From the NCBI GenBank assembly GCA_964036665.1, contig OZ038530.1:14541001-14605000 (forward strand): a DNA stretch of 64,000 nucleotides, in the 5' to 3' direction. Position numbers and translations under genes: made by a program. Shown piece by piece: positions 36,128 to 48,665 of this stretch. Each line of letters opens with the position of its first letter. The first letter of the stretch is position 1. The notes under the pieces were generated by a model. It had not been told where the DNA came from. It saw only the letters and a program-made list of their open reading frames with translations, and ran no database searches. The stretch is from Gordius sp. MW1 (lineage: Eukaryota > Nematomorpha > Gordioida > Gordea > Gordiidae).

Positions 36128-39100
36128 CTAACGACAAATTAGGTAACATCAAATTAAGATGTATTAAAGGAAAAAACAATATCATATTAAATTTTTTAAT
36201 AAATTTTTAAGCTTAAGATTAAATTGGTTGAATTTTAGGCTTGGCTCCGGATTTTGAATTTTTTAAACCATTTCATTGGGCATTCCTAATTACACAGCTT
36301 TACAAATATTGACTTTGTGATTACTTAATTCTGATAGAGAATTTTACGATGAAAAATAATCTGTTTTTTGTTTTTTTCCCCACAATTATCAGTTTTTAGA
36401 TAAACGAGATTGAAGGTGTCAAAAATGCCCGTTAATTATTATGGCATTAAAAAGATATAAAACGATTAATACCAAGGGCGTAGCCAAGCGGGGGGGGGGA
36501 AGCACGGAAGGGCGGTTGCCCCCTTTCTAAATCTAAAAATTTGTCGAAATTTATTAAAATCATGGCCAAAACTCCAAAAAATGTTCATTTTGCCCCTGTG
36601 TAAATCATAAATGCCCACCTCTAATTCTAATGATACGCCCCTGGAAATATATATTTATAAAAAATCTATTAAAGAAAGGAGGCATCATAGTAAATTTTTC
36701 ATAGTTTTGGGCTTAAAATTAAATTGGGTTGATATTTAAGTTTGGTTGGGAATTTTAATTCTGTTCTTAATAGATGCCTAATTATTATGGCATTAAAAAG
36801 TCATAAAATACAAATAAAACAAGGTTATAAAAAAATGTTTACTGACAATACTAATTTTTTAAGTTCGATATGTAGATTTATTAGACTAAATCGCGTTATA
36901 TTTTTATAAGGGATTACTTATCAGAATAAACAGGACTCATCTGGGGGTGCTATGGTATTACTTTCATATTTAAAAACTGGTCTCTTTTGGATAGCATTTT
37001 ATATGCTAAAACAAGTCTTTCTATACTTATATATAATTAATAAAATGTGAACATAGACCTATTTCAGACATTAGATGCCACAGAAAAAGCATTTCATGTG
37101 CTAAAACTTTGAGTCATAATTCTACAAAAGAGTTTCATGCAAATTTAACTTTTTCTAATTTTGCACACAAATATCATAAATTTAATGTTCAAGGTTAAAT
37201 GTGTATGATTTGCTGAAGATTAAAATTTAAAAAAATTTAAATCCGCTTTTATGGTTTAAGTACACGGATGAAAAAGCAGGAAGTGATATATTACATTAAA
37301 ATGATATAACATTAGCATTGACATTAACTTTATTTATTTAACGGGAATTTTTAGTGAAATCCAAGGTCAAATTAATGTGCCTTTAATTATTTTTTCGATA
37401 TTAAAGATATTAATTTTTACAATTTACTTTTTTATTTAAAGAGCTTAATTAGCAAATATTTATTTAATTGGAAAAAAATTTGTATAATTGAAAAAGAGTA
37501 TACATAAAAATTCTATATTTGTTAACTTTAATAGAGATTAACATGAAGAATTATGTAATTTTATAATTGATTTTAACATTTAAAATAATTAAATGTGACT
37601 AATTTTTGACATGATTAAAAAGGTTCAAAAAACATTTAAAAAATTATATAGTTACAACTCAGTAATAACATCTAGAAGATTTTTCTTTAATTTATATCGA
37701 ATTGATTCATGTTTAAACATATACCTGACAGCATTCCCCAGTTATCATTGTACAATTTTGTGTAAAGTACTATGATTTTAGTTTGAGTATACGATTTTGA
37801 CTTCAATGTAGACAAATATCTAAATTCGAATTCTTCGGGTAGAGATGCAAATTTTCTAAATAAAATTAATACAACATCCCAATCATATACTTCCGTTGAT
37901 TATATTTAGAGTTGTATATGAGTAGAAGTAGTGCTATAAATGATATAAAAATTCCTGAACGCGTCCTATTCCACAGCTCCATATAAACCACTTTCTAAAA
38001 ATAGATAATTATTAAAAAACAGTTACCTCTTGCCTCTAATCACTTCTGCCCAACCCATTTGATCATATGGCCACAATTTATTGCACTTGGCTACCAACGG
38101 GATATTATGTCAACGTTAACTTAATTCGTGACTGTTCTTTTTTTGTTTCAAGGATAATGCTTAAAGAGTATTTTAGATTTAAGATTAAAAAGATAGATAG
38201 GATAGAGATAAAGTTTATTTAAGAGGAAGCAGTTTTTTACTTATACAAGTAATGTCCCACTCCCAATCGCAAATAACAAATGTTCCCGACATGTGAAAGT
38301 CGCATAATACTTTACATATATAATCATACTTAATATTAAGTATAATTAAAACTTTCAAAATTTTAACTTTTTAGGGAAGGAAAACGTGAATATTAAAAGA
38401 ATGTTTTTAATATTCAAAGAACTTGTGGTGTTATCTTAAAATTCTGCCAAACATATGTATACTTTATTAGAGGGTTAAATTGTACCATAATGAGCAAGTT
38501 CAAAACTTTGCTGATCAAATAATACAGTCGAAATCGTATAAGTTATGATTGGAGAAATGGCAATGTTTGTAAGTGATAAGTAACCGTGAAGTTTTTGGCT
38601 CATATACTATTTTTAGGCTTAATTTTCTTATAAATAGTAATTGCATAAATGTAAATTATATACCTTCCTATGCATATTTTGGTTCGGAAGTGATAATTTA
38701 TTATTGTGGATAAGATTTATTGGTTTAATAGCATTTTAAAATGAATATGAGAAACTTGGCAGAAAAATTAAGTTCGCTATAGTGCAGCCTACTAACAAAC
38801 CAGTGTCTCCAATTGTTGCATCCATGTTGTATCCTGAGACTATGTCTAATTTTATCCTGATAATTTAAGGTTGTTTATTTTATAGCTAAGTAATTCTAAA
38901 TCGCATTGAAGAAGGGCTAAAAAATATATTACACTCCGCACTTTTCGTTTGATATGCATCCCCTTCTCTCCACATCATTATGTTTATTCTTTTGCCGAAT
39001 GATCAATTGCTTTTATACTTATCGTATATCATTCGGTATAAAAATTTTAACGTTTATATTATACCTTATAATTTATTAATAAATCCGCTTGTATTCTACT

Positions 39101-39300
39101 GAATTCGTTGTCGGTAACACAAATAAACACACAAATCATTACCCCTCCATACACCCTTCGGACTCAATACCAATTTTTTTGGTTTATACTTTATTTATTA
39201 AAAATTCGTTGGTGGTAATATAATATAAATGCATGATATATAAAAATACTAAATGCATCAAATAAAATAATAAAAATTAAGTCTGATAAAGCATCATAGA
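36128..39300. other. Non-coding stretch
   Basis: No gene or exon recognised, though the missing 5' exons of the fucosyltransferase should lie here or beyond. It contains one degenerate G-tract MITE (about 36473-36642). Confidence 0.4.
36473..36642. mobile_element. G-tract MITE, degenerate copy
   Basis: AAGGGCGTAGCCAAGC followed by a G run at the left, and GATACGCCCCTG at the right. Same family as 40932-41418 and 48512-48665, but ends and flanks have decayed. Confidence 0.5.
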
Positions 39301-39870
39301 GAGTATCTTCCAAAATTGGCCAATAATCCGCGAACGATTTAAAATTGTATTTGGCTATATGAATACCAAGTGTTTGTTCCAGTAAAGGATATCGAATGTT
39401 TAGATTGGGGAGAACGGCTTCCTAAAGATCTTAGGCCTGTTTGCCAAAGATGTCTAAACATTAAGCGACCAATGGAATAAAAATGTTTGAGGATGATAGG
39501 GCTTTATATTTTTGAGGTTTTCGCCCCTAGGCAACAACTAAAGAATCGTTGTTATTGTTAGAGGGGGCAAATAGGTCAATACAAGTGAAGTCCCATTTAA
39601 GGTGAAGGCCATTCCATGGGACTAAAGAAGACCCATCAGGGCGGAGTCCCTCCAAGGAGGGGTTTGATGGCTATAAGATGGATGGGATCTTTTTTGCCCT
39701 CTTGAGCACTTTTTGAATTAAGGTTGGCCTTATTGTGTCGAACATATTTAAATTTGTTTGCCAAGCAGTGTAAGGGATGCCTGGCTTGTTCGTCTACGAG
39801 TGTATAGCAATTTCGCCAAATAAATGGCTTCAAAAATTTTACCCATGATCTGAGAGGCAATAGCTGAATT
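39300..39870 (-). pseudogene. Decayed retroelement polyprotein fragment
   Basis: On the minus strand 39636-39860 encodes RHPLHCLANKFKYVRHNKAN and KKDPIHLIAI. Further on, in another frame, GLHLKWDFTCIDLFAPSN is followed by a region resembling a KYKALSSSNIFIPL block. The order matches the C-terminal part of polyproteins seen in many invertebrate retroelement copies (a histidine before an RHN motif, a GKRPDG-like stretch, then a WDVTCVDT-like stretch). Several stops. The exact class cannot be given. Confidence 0.4.
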
Positions 39871-40066
39871 CGAGCTGTGAAATTATTTTATATGTGAAAA
39901 GTGACATGGTAAAAGTTGAATAAATTCGATGTGAAGGCTGTACTGATTACATCACAAGGGTGCATATACGGCCATTGTCACATAATTATTTAAACCGATT
40001 TGTATTTAACCAATATGTCTTTATTTTTGTATTTCGCTTATCTATGTAACTTTGTTTCGTGGAAAT

Positions 40067-40325
40067 CAGGCGCGTAGCCAGGATTTTCTCAGGGGGGGGG
40101 GGGGGGGAATTTTCAAAAATTTTAAGAACTTCATCGGGAGTAGGAGCTAATTACCGATGAATTGTCAATAAAGCCAATCCATTTAATCTATTCTTGGACA
40201 TGGCATTTCTAATGTAAGTTTTTAGCCTCCTCAGCGTTGAGAAACTATAAATAAAATTTTAAATTTTTGCCAAGGGGGGGGGGGGGGGAATTTCCCGTTC
40301 CCCCCCCCCCTTATTTACGCCACTG
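40067..40325. mobile_element. CAGTGGCGTA-ended hAT-like MITE
   Basis: Left end CAGGCGCGTAGCC, right end TTACGCCACTG. Flanks GTGGAAAT (40059-40066) and GTGAAAAT (40326-40333) form an 8-bp target duplication with one mismatch. G and C homopolymers lie just inside each end. Confidence 0.65.
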
Positions 40326-40931
40326 GTGAAAATAAACCTTTTAACCAAAAAAAAATTTAAGGCTCAATATTTCTAACTTAAGCGATTTTGATTGTTTAAA
40401 AAATCCTCATAATTATTAATTATGTAAGGCCCATATTTTACATAGATATTTAAATTGTATTTGTTATAATTGGTTATTTCTGATGATCCCTATTTTAAAA
40501 ACAGATATTAAGTCCCAAAATATCCTAACTTTTAAAACGTACATTATCATAAAATATGATATGCCTATATTTAGATTTGTAAAAAATTATAATTAGAATT
40601 TGAATAAATCTTTAGTAATTCAGATAATTACCACTGACGAGTCATTTGATAGCTTAATGCTCTTCCATACCACGAGTTAAATTCTTTACAGTTTCTACTA
40701 ATTTCATACCTTTTGTGGTACAGCATTATAATATTATTATAATAATACAGGTGACAATTATCGAGTAAGAGGATAGGTATAGTCTAATAGCCTGTTCATT
40801 GAGCATACATACCTATCAAAAAGCTGATCCATCATTTTTATTAACTTTTATAATTTGACCTTAAAAATGTTAATAATAATAATTTACTCACGATTTTATA
40901 AGACGTGTTAAGATCATTTAAATAATAAAGA

Positions 40932-40943
40932 CATGGGCGTACG

Positions 40944-40985
<42 letters not shown>

Positions 40986-41418
40986 AGGGGCGGCTGCCCC
41001 CCCCCTTAAATTTGAAAAAAAAAATTCATTACAAAAACCCTTAAAAATAAAATAAAAAAATGATTTGCTCCCCCCCCCCCTAATTAGCCAGAGGTGGGCA
41101 GTCGGACCCCCTGTCCCCCCCCCCCTAATTTGCCAGGGGGGCAGGGGGTCTGGCTGCCCCCACTGCCTAATTAGAGGGGGGGTCTGGCTGCCCCCACTGC
41201 CTAATTAGGGGAGTTGGGTTTGCTCTCAGGAAAATTTGAGAGGAAAATTTTTGGATTTGGATAGTCGAGACCTTTTTTTTTTTGCTCTCAGGAAAATTTG
41301 AGAGGAAAATTTTTTTTTTGGATTTGGAGAGAGTCGAGACCTTTTTTTTTTGCTCTCAGGGAAAATTTTTTTTTAAATCTGCCCCCCCCCCCTAATTCAA
41401 AACCTGCGTACGCCCATG
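40932..41418. mobile_element. G-tract MITE, long copy with 40-base G run
   Basis: CATGGGCGTACGC at the left and GCGTACGCCCATG at the right, flanked by a perfect 8-bp duplication AATAAAGA (40924-40931, 41419-41426). The interior has a G run at 40945-40984, several C runs, and repeated TTTGCTCTCAGGAAAATTTG units (41219-41370). Perfect duplication and long homopolymers suggest a recent insertion. Confidence 0.85.
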
Positions 41419-41578
41419 AATAAAGAACTAAGTAAAAAGTTTTAACAGTAGCATTGTTTTATTAATGTACACAAAACGTAAAATACGAACGAAAATTAAA
41501 ACTAAACTGATGCCATTAATCCATATGTAGAAACCTTTATTTGAACGTGACCTTATGGTCTCAGAAGCCTATCATTTA

Positions 41579-41720
41579 CAGTGGCGTAGCTAGCCTTTTT
41601 GCCTTGGGGGGGCTGAGCTGGTCAAATAGGGGGGGGGGACAGAAAAATTTTCCTACCCACACCTTTAAGAATAAAAAATATGTTTGCCCCCCCCCCAATC
41701 CAAAACCTAAAAACGACCAT
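41579..41720. mobile_element. CAGTGGCGTAGCTAG MITE end (partial)
   Basis: A clear left terminus CAGTGGCGTAGCTAGC followed by G and C runs. No matching right end found; about 41700 is the last family-like sequence. Confidence 0.45.
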
Positions 41721-41839
41721 GGGTCAAATGCAATTAAAAAAATTTTCTTTCATAAACGTTGGACAAACTTAAAATTCCGCCACTACTTTGTGTATTTTTT
41801 CTATTTATATCACACTAATATGTCCCCTCATGTTTATAG

Positions 41840-42789
41840 GGCATAAAATTAATAAAATTTATTCATAAATAAAACAAAGTGATGTAGTTAAAACAATGTA
41901 GAAAATTTCACATGGTATAATAAGTTTGTAAGGGTAAAAGTGGAACGGGGATATTGCCAAGAAATCGTTGACATTTTAAAAAATAATGCAAATAGCTAAA
42001 AAACTATGTAACAAAGTTCTTATAAAAATTATTGCCACAACCCAAAGAATCTTGGTCATATATATAACAAATTTTAATTTTACATATGCAATATTGGCAG
42101 CATTTTCAGGCAGCATTTATATCAGGAAAACAATGAGAACATTTCAAAGCCTTTTTTAAATTAGATCCTCAAAAGGCGCAATTATAACATAAGATATAAA
42201 AAATTAATTATGAAATTAAGATTAGTATTTAGAAGTTATTGCCCCTTGATATTATAGATATATTTGCACAACCCTTCCCCCTACACCACCTAAAAATTAA
42301 AAAGAACTAATAAATTTAACGGCTAAAGGAACCTTAAAAATATTCTGTCAAAATTAAATGAATCAAAATTTTATTTGACAATTTTAGATGAGATTAGAGA
42401 TGTGAGATGCACAGAACAATTTAGCGTCCAAAGACAAACATAATGAATTCTTTTAGGATTTTTATCCCTTGAAAGTTTTGATGCGTTAACAATTGTCTAT
42501 AAAATTCAGGAATTGGTTATTAATATTAATTTATCAAACTTATGATGGGATATCACTAAAAAAGGGGAAAAAATGGTGTACAAACAATTTTTTGGAAAAC
42601 TATTGGCTTTATATGTGCATGTGGTACATAAAAATATGCAAGATATGCTAAACAATAAGCATGTGAGATAAACAATTAAATTGAAACTAGGATGGAATTT
42701 TCGTAAATTAAATAATATTTTAATATATTTTGAAAGTGTTAAAAAGCTTAAAACAAGTTTAAAAGCCCAGATAATTTTAAATATTAAAA
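41840..42789. other. AT-rich sequence, no gene seen
   Basis: No motif recognised. Some of it may be the 3' part of the transposase relic that begins at 42790. Confidence 0.4.
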
Positions 42790-43170
42790 TTAGTCTTTTA
42801 ATAGAAGTTCATTACGCCTATTACTCGATGTTGCAAACGAATTTATAATATCATCCGGGGGAATAACATTTATAAAGTCATGTTCTAAGCTCAATAAAGC
42901 TAAGGAAGATAACCTATCTTGTCCAATTGTGGAACGAAGATAAATTTTAATCCGTTTTAGCAGTGAGAACGATCTTTCGCATGAACCTGAAGTTATTGGG
43001 ATAGTTAAAATTATTTTAAGCAAAATAATACAATTTGGAAACACTACTGAGGGCAAAATTTTAATAAGTGAAAAAATATCATTGCATTTTATTTTATTTG
43101 AAGATAAAGAGTTATAATGTTTTACAAAAAATAATGCCATATTGATTTTGCCGTCTTCCAGTTTTAATTC

Positions 43171-43756
43171 TAGAGATGCACCGATACCAAGTATCGGCAT
43201 GGTATCGGCGCCGATACCTTGCCAAAAGAATCGGCCCGATACTTTGCTAGTATCGGCAATTACCAAGCCGATACCTTTTTTAATATGAAACTCAAAAAAT
43301 AATACTTATAGTATCTCCTACGATTAAAAAATAGAGGACTTTTCAAATTTTTTGAAAATTGTTTCATTTGATTGGCTATAAATATTTCTATGTGGAGTAT
43401 AATAAACTCATTGACCATCTGTTCCGACTGCGCTTTTAAGTAAATATTATTTTATTTTAAAAATTATTATATATTAAGCCTTAGATGGATTCTTTAGATA
43501 CACTATGGAGTTATTTTGTTGTGTCAGCAGATGAAAAAATTGTAATCTGTGAATTATGCAAAGCTAAAATAAGTCGTGGGGGCAAAGACAAACATTCCTT
43601 TAACACTTCAAATTTAAGGAAACATTTAAAAACTAGACATTTAGTATAAAATTTATTTTATTATAAGTATCGGCATGGTATCGGTATCGGCAAAAAAATC
43701 TTAAGTATCGGCTGATATCGGTATCGGCACAAAATAGTGGTATCGGTGCATCTCTA
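43171..43756 (+). mobile_element. hAT element with BED exon, inserted in the transposase pseudogene
   Basis: Terminal inverted repeats TAGAGATGCACCGATACC and GGTATCGGTGCATCTCTA, flanked by a perfect 8-bp duplication TTTAATTC (43163-43170, 43757-43764), the hAT signature. Subterminal regions carry many copies of TATCGG words. It is 586 bp and encodes only a BED finger, so it is non-autonomous. Confidence 0.9.
43485..43649 (+). CDS. BED-type zinc finger ORF inside a hAT element
   Basis: 54 residues from ATG 43485 to TAA 43649. The core is WSYFVVSADEKIVICELCKA, then HSFNTSNLRKHLKTRHLV: an aromatic residue, C-X2-C (ICELC), then H-X4-H (RKHLKTRH), the BED finger pattern that opens many hAT transposases and binds the element ends. 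The catalytic RNase H-like domain is absent, so the element keeps only the DNA-binding exon. It could act as a competitor for element ends or be a passive remnant. Confidence 0.75.
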   Translation: MDSLDTLWSYFVVSADEKIVICELCKAKISRGGKDKHSFNTSNLRKHLKTRHLV

Positions 43757-44210
43757 TTTAATTCATAATGGTTAATTAATTCTAATAAAAGAGATTTATC
43801 GCAAAAGGATGAACGGTTTAAACCTTCTAAGGACTTAAATAAATTACAATTAATTTCCGAAAATCTTATGTTTAATTCTGCTATTATTCTATCAATGATA
43901 GGATAATATAAATCAATTTTGAAATCAATTTATGAATTAGTAGATTCAAAAGAGTAAAATGTGTCATATTTTTTGGTTTTTTAATACGTTTAGAAGGTAA
44001 TAAATCAAAAATTGCAGCTAAATCTTTTGCCTTATTATAAAGAATTTGATAGTGGTCCTCATTTCCAATATTATTTAAAGTTAATATTAGGCTATTAACC
44101 GTTGTAATTGCATTTATTAAACAAATATTTGGGCTTTGAAACTCGTTAATTAAAACTTTTATTCAGAAACAATAATAATAATCTTTTTATTGTTTCTTAA
44201 TTAAGATAAA

Positions 44211-46106
44211 CTCGGGCCTTCGGCCCTCGTGGGAAGGGGGAGAAGGGAAGAGGGGAAGGGAAGGGGGGACGACTCATCTGTACTTCGTATAAATGTATCA
44301 TATTTGCTATGCAATTTATGGGCGAGAAAGGTGGGAAGGGGCGAGAATGCCTTTAGGGGGCTATTAAATGCCTAATGATTAATTAATTATTTATACAAAT
44401 TTTCCATTATAGGCAAAATGTAATAAAGGCAAAATGTAATATAGGCAAGGGTAAGGGTTAGATTTAGTGTTTGCATCTAGTTGCGTATTACATTAGTTTT
44501 TATGGCCTTTAGTGATTATGGGTCTACAAACATTATCTTATAAAACAACACAATGTTAAGAATTTGCAGAATTGTTGGGAGAAATTTTTTGTTGAATTTG
44601 AACAATTTTTAATTAAAAAAAATCAAAAATTTAGCCAATGGTCACTTTTTCTCTATTGGTCAGTACCAACAGATACTCTATAAGTCAATGATAGCCAAAA
44701 AACGGAAAAAAAATTTTGATGCTCACTTTGGCCAATGGTCATTTTTTCCATTGGTCAGCAGCCAGCACACGGTAAAAGTGGATATAAATTCATAAAAGTA
44801 AAAAAAACGAAAAAAAAATTTTCGAATCACATTTTGGCCAATGGTCTTTTTTTCCATTGGTCAGCAGCCAGGACACGGTAAAAGTGGATATAAATTCATA
44901 ATAGTCAAAAAAAACGAAAAAAAAGTTTTCGAATCACATTTTGGCCAATGGTCATTTTATTCCATTGGTCAGCAGCCGACGGCCAAAAAGTCATAATAGC
45001 AATGGTAGGAACAGGAACAATCATAATAGTCAAAAAAAACGAAAAAAATAATTTCGATTCACATTTTGGCCAATGGTCATTTTTTCCATCGGTCAGGAGC
45101 CAGCGGACGGCCAAAAAGTTATAATAGCAATGGTAGTAACAGGAACAATCATAATAGTCAAAAAAAACGAAAATAAACTCGGGTTCACATTTTGGCCAAT
45201 GGTCATTTTTTTCATTGGTCAGCAGCCAACGGACGGTTAAAAAGTCTTATTATCAATGATAGTAACAAGAACAATCATAAGAGTCAAAAAAAACTCCAGG
45301 ATTCTAACCCAAAAACTAGTTAAATTGCATAGCAATTAAAAGTAAACAACTTTTATTTATGTTTTATTATATAACATTGGTCAGCAGCCAGCGGACGGCC
45401 AAAAAGTCATAATAGCAATGGTAGAAACAGGAACAATCATAATAGTCAAAAAAACGAAAAAAATAATTTCGATTCACATTTTATGGTCATTGTTTTCATT
45501 GGTCAGCAGCCAGCGGACGGCCAAAAATTCTTATTATCAATGATAGTAACAAGAACAATCATAAGAGTCAAAAAAACTCCGGGATTCTAACCCCAAAACT
45601 AGTTAAATTGCATAGCAATTAAAAAGTAAACAACTTTTATTTATGTTTATTATATAACTAGTTAAATTGCATAGCAATTAAAAAGTAAACAACTTTTATC
45701 TATGTTTATTATATAACAAAAACTACTTAAATTGCATAGCAATTAAAAGTAAACAACTTTTATTTATGTTTATTATATAACTAGTTAAATTGCATAGCAA
45801 TTAAAAGTAAACAACTTTTATTTATGTTTATTATATAATAGATAATTTAACAAATCTTATATATACACACCGAGGGAGATAGAGATGAGGGGTGGGGCAC
45901 CTCTTATGCATTAATTTAAAAAATAACACAGCGAGGGAGATAGAGATGAGGGGTGGGGCACCTCTATCTCATGCATTAATTTAAAAAAGCGATAACCTAA
46001 TATACCCAATGCAAATAGATAGGGAGGGTAACGGACGGACGGACGGACAGACGGACGGACGGACAACAAAAAACGAGCCCATAAATTGCATAGCAATTAA
46101 TAAAAA
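44211..46106. repeat. Macro-repeat copy 1 (1.9 kb) built of minisatellites
   Basis: Starts CTCGGGCCTTCGGCCCTCG and ends ...GCCCATAAATTGCATAGCAA. Inside: a G/A-rich segment, TTGCTATGCAATTTATGGGC at about 44307 (the reverse complement of the right end), units of about 115-130 bp with CCAATGGTCA and CCATTGGTCAGCAGCC, units of about 60 bp with AATTGCATAGCAATT, and a GGAC microsatellite at 46031-46063. Open frames across it are by-products of the repeats. Confidence 0.85.
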
Positions 46107-48004
46107 CTCGGGCCTTCGGCCCTCGTGGGAAGGGGGAGAAGGGAAGGGAAGAGGGGAAGGGAAGGGGGGACGACTCATCTGTACTTCGTATAAATGTATC
46201 ATATTTGCTATGCAATTTATGGGCGAGAAAGGTGGGAAGGGGCGAGAATGCCTACAGGGGGGTATTAAATGCCTAATGATTAATTAATTATATACACAAA
46301 TTTTCCATTATAGGCAAAATGTAAGGCAAGGGTTGGGGTTAGATTTAGTGTTTGCATCTAGTTGCGTATTACATTAGTTTTTATGGCCTTTAGTGATTAT
46401 GGGTCTAACAAACATTATATTATAAAACAACACAATGTTAAGAATTTGCAGAATTGTTGGGAGAAATTTTTTGTTACATTTGAACAATTTTTAATTAAAA
46501 AAATCAAAAATTTGGCCAATGGTCACTTTTTCTCTATTGGTCAGTACCAACAGATACTCTATAAGTCAATGATAGCCAAAAAAAACGGAAAAAAAAATTT
46601 TGATACTCACTTTGGCCAATGGTCATTTTTTTCCATTGGTCAGCAGCCAGCACACGGTAAAAGTGGATATACATTCATAAGAGTAAAAAAAACGAAAAAA
46701 AAATTTTCAAATCACATTTTGGCCAATGGTCATTTTTTTCCATTGGTCAGCAGCCAGGACACGGTAAAAGCGGATATAAATTCATAATAGTCAAAAAAAA
46801 AACGAAAAAAAAAGTTTTCGAATCACATTTTGGCCAATGGTCATTTTATTCCATTGGTCAGCAGCCAGCGGACGGCCAAAAAGTCATAATAGCAATGGTA
46901 GGAACAGGAACAATCATAATAGTCAAAAAAAACGAAAAAAATAATTGCGATTCACATTTTGGCCAATGGTCATTTTTTCCATCGGTCAGGAGCCAGCGGA
47001 CGGCCAAAAAGTCATAATAGCAATGGTAGTAACAGGAACAATCATAATAGTCAAAAAAAAACGAAAAAATAAACTCGGATTCACATTTTGGCCAATGGTC
47101 ATTTTTTTCATTGGTCAGCAGCCAACGGACGGCCAAAAAGTCTTATTATCAATGATAGTAACAAGAACAATCATAAGAGTCAAAAAAACTCCGGGATTCT
47201 AACCCAAAAACTAGTTAAATTGCATAGCAATTAGAAGTTAACAACTTTTATTTATGTTTATTATATAACATTGGTCAGCAGCCAGCGGACGGCCAAAAAG
47301 TCATAATAGCAATGTTAGAAACAGGAACAATCCTAATAGTCAAAAAAAACGAAAAAAACAATTTCGATTCACATTTTGGCCAATGGTCATTTTTTTCATT
47401 GGTCAGCAGCCAGCGGACGGCCAAAAATTCTTATTATCAATGATAGTAACAAGAACAATCATAAGAGTCAAAAAAACTCCGGGATTCTAACCCCAAAACT
47501 AGTTAAATTGCATAGCAATTAAAAGTAAACAACTTTTATTTAAGTTTATTATATAACTAGTTAAATTGCATAGCATTAAAAGTAAACAACTTTTATCTAT
47601 GTTTATTATATAACAAAAACTAGTTAAATTGCATAGCAAATAAAAGTAAACAACTTTTATTTATGTTTATTATATAACTAGTTAAATTGCATAGCAATTA
47701 AAAGTAACCAACTTTTATTTATGTTTATATAATAGATAATTTAACAAATCTTATATATAACACACCGAGGGAGATAGAGATGAGGGGTGGGGCACCTCTT
47801 ATGCATAGCAATTAAAAATAACACAGCGAGGGAGATAGAGATGAGGGGTGGGGCACCTCTTTCTCATGCATTAATTTAAAAAAGCGATAACCTAATATAC
47901 CCAATGCAAATAGATAGGGAGGGTAACGGACGGACGTACGGACGGACAACGGACGGACAACGGACGGACGGACAACAAAAAACGAGCCCATAAATTGCAT
48001 AGCA
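46107..48004. repeat. Macro-repeat copy 2
   Basis: Same order and nearly the same sequence as 44211-46106, offset 1,896 bp at the left end and about 1,909 bp at the right. The GGAC microsatellite at about 47928-47973 differs in detail. A direct tandem duplication. Confidence 0.85.
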
Positions 48005-48009
48005 ATTAA

Positions 48010-48134
48010 AAAAAATAATGGTGGAAGGGGCCCGGGGGCCCACGATTTTTCCCTTGGGGGGGCCCATGGGGCCCGGTTTTTGCTCTTGGGGGGGGGCCCG
48101 GGCCCCCTGGGCCCCCCCCCTAGCTACGCCACTG
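48010..48134. mobile_element. CAGTGGCGTAGCTAG MITE end (partial)
   Basis: Right end TAGCTACGCCACTG at 48134 preceded by GGGGCCCGGG and CCCCCCC tracts. The left terminus is not clear; the element abuts the end of macro-repeat copy 2. Confidence 0.5.
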
Positions 48135-48511
48135 ATCATTTACTCCATTACCTTACGTGAGTGGCAGGTGGAAATTATGTTTACCATTAGAATGTTACGT
48201 ATAATTCTATCAAGTTGTTAGAAACCTCAAATTTAAACCATAACTTAGAAACATTTATTTTGGTTTGTTTTTAAGGTAACAAATTAATTAAAACTCTCCA
48301 CTTTTTAATTTATTATTTTGTCGATACATTGAATAACAAATTAGTCAAAAATTCATACATCATTACTATTTAAATTTTATGCGTTAAATCTTTTAGCGTT
48401 TTCCATAAGTGACTCGATCCCCAGGAATGGGTAGGAGCATGCTCTTCTCTAACAGCCACCTTTTTGATTATATGAAAAACTGTGATTATTACGTATTTAA
48501 CAGTATACAAC

Positions 48512-48665
48512 CATGGGCGTACGCAGGGGGGGGGGGGGCACGATAAAAAATTTTTTCAATACAAAAACATTGAAAAATTAAAAACTTTTATGTTTTGCCC
48601 CCCTCTAAATGAACTTTTAAACGTTTTGCCCCCCCCCCCTAATTCAAAACCTGGGTACGCCCATG
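48512..48665. mobile_element. G-tract MITE with perfect 8-bp duplication
   Basis: CATGGGCGTACGCAGG at the left and GGTACGCCCATG at the right, flanked by TATACAAC at 48504-48511 and 48666-48673. 154 bp. It lies between macro-repeat copy 2 and the 3' end of the BTB-Kelch-kinase gene. Confidence 0.85.

Larger units (their letters stand above)
42790..44160 (-). pseudogene. ZMYM/DUF4371-type hAT transposase pseudogene
   Basis: The minus-strand frame ending at 42790 carries the hAT C-terminal dimerisation region: SGSCERSFSLLKRIKIYLRS, then QDRLSSLALLSLEHDF. Before it, at 43757-44160, broken frames include RSSFCDKSLLLELINHYE, a YYPIIDRIIAEL segment (the usual domain middle) and NAITTVNSLILTLNN. The two parts join only if the insert 43171-43756 and one copy of TTTAATTC are taken out. 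A stop and at least one frameshift near 43930 make it a pseudogene. The N-terminal half of the transposase is missing. Confidence 0.75.

Noticed and set aside
44211..48004. CRISPR-like array because of regular repeats
   Set aside because: Eukaryotic sequence; units are long imperfect minisatellites without unique spacers and without cas genes.
45911..48221. Many open frames on both strands in the macro-repeats (for example 46362-46787, 46858-47136, 47876-48139)
   Set aside because: They follow the minisatellite period, are repetitive and lack domains; translations such as RPSVRPSVRPSV come from the GGAC microsatellite.
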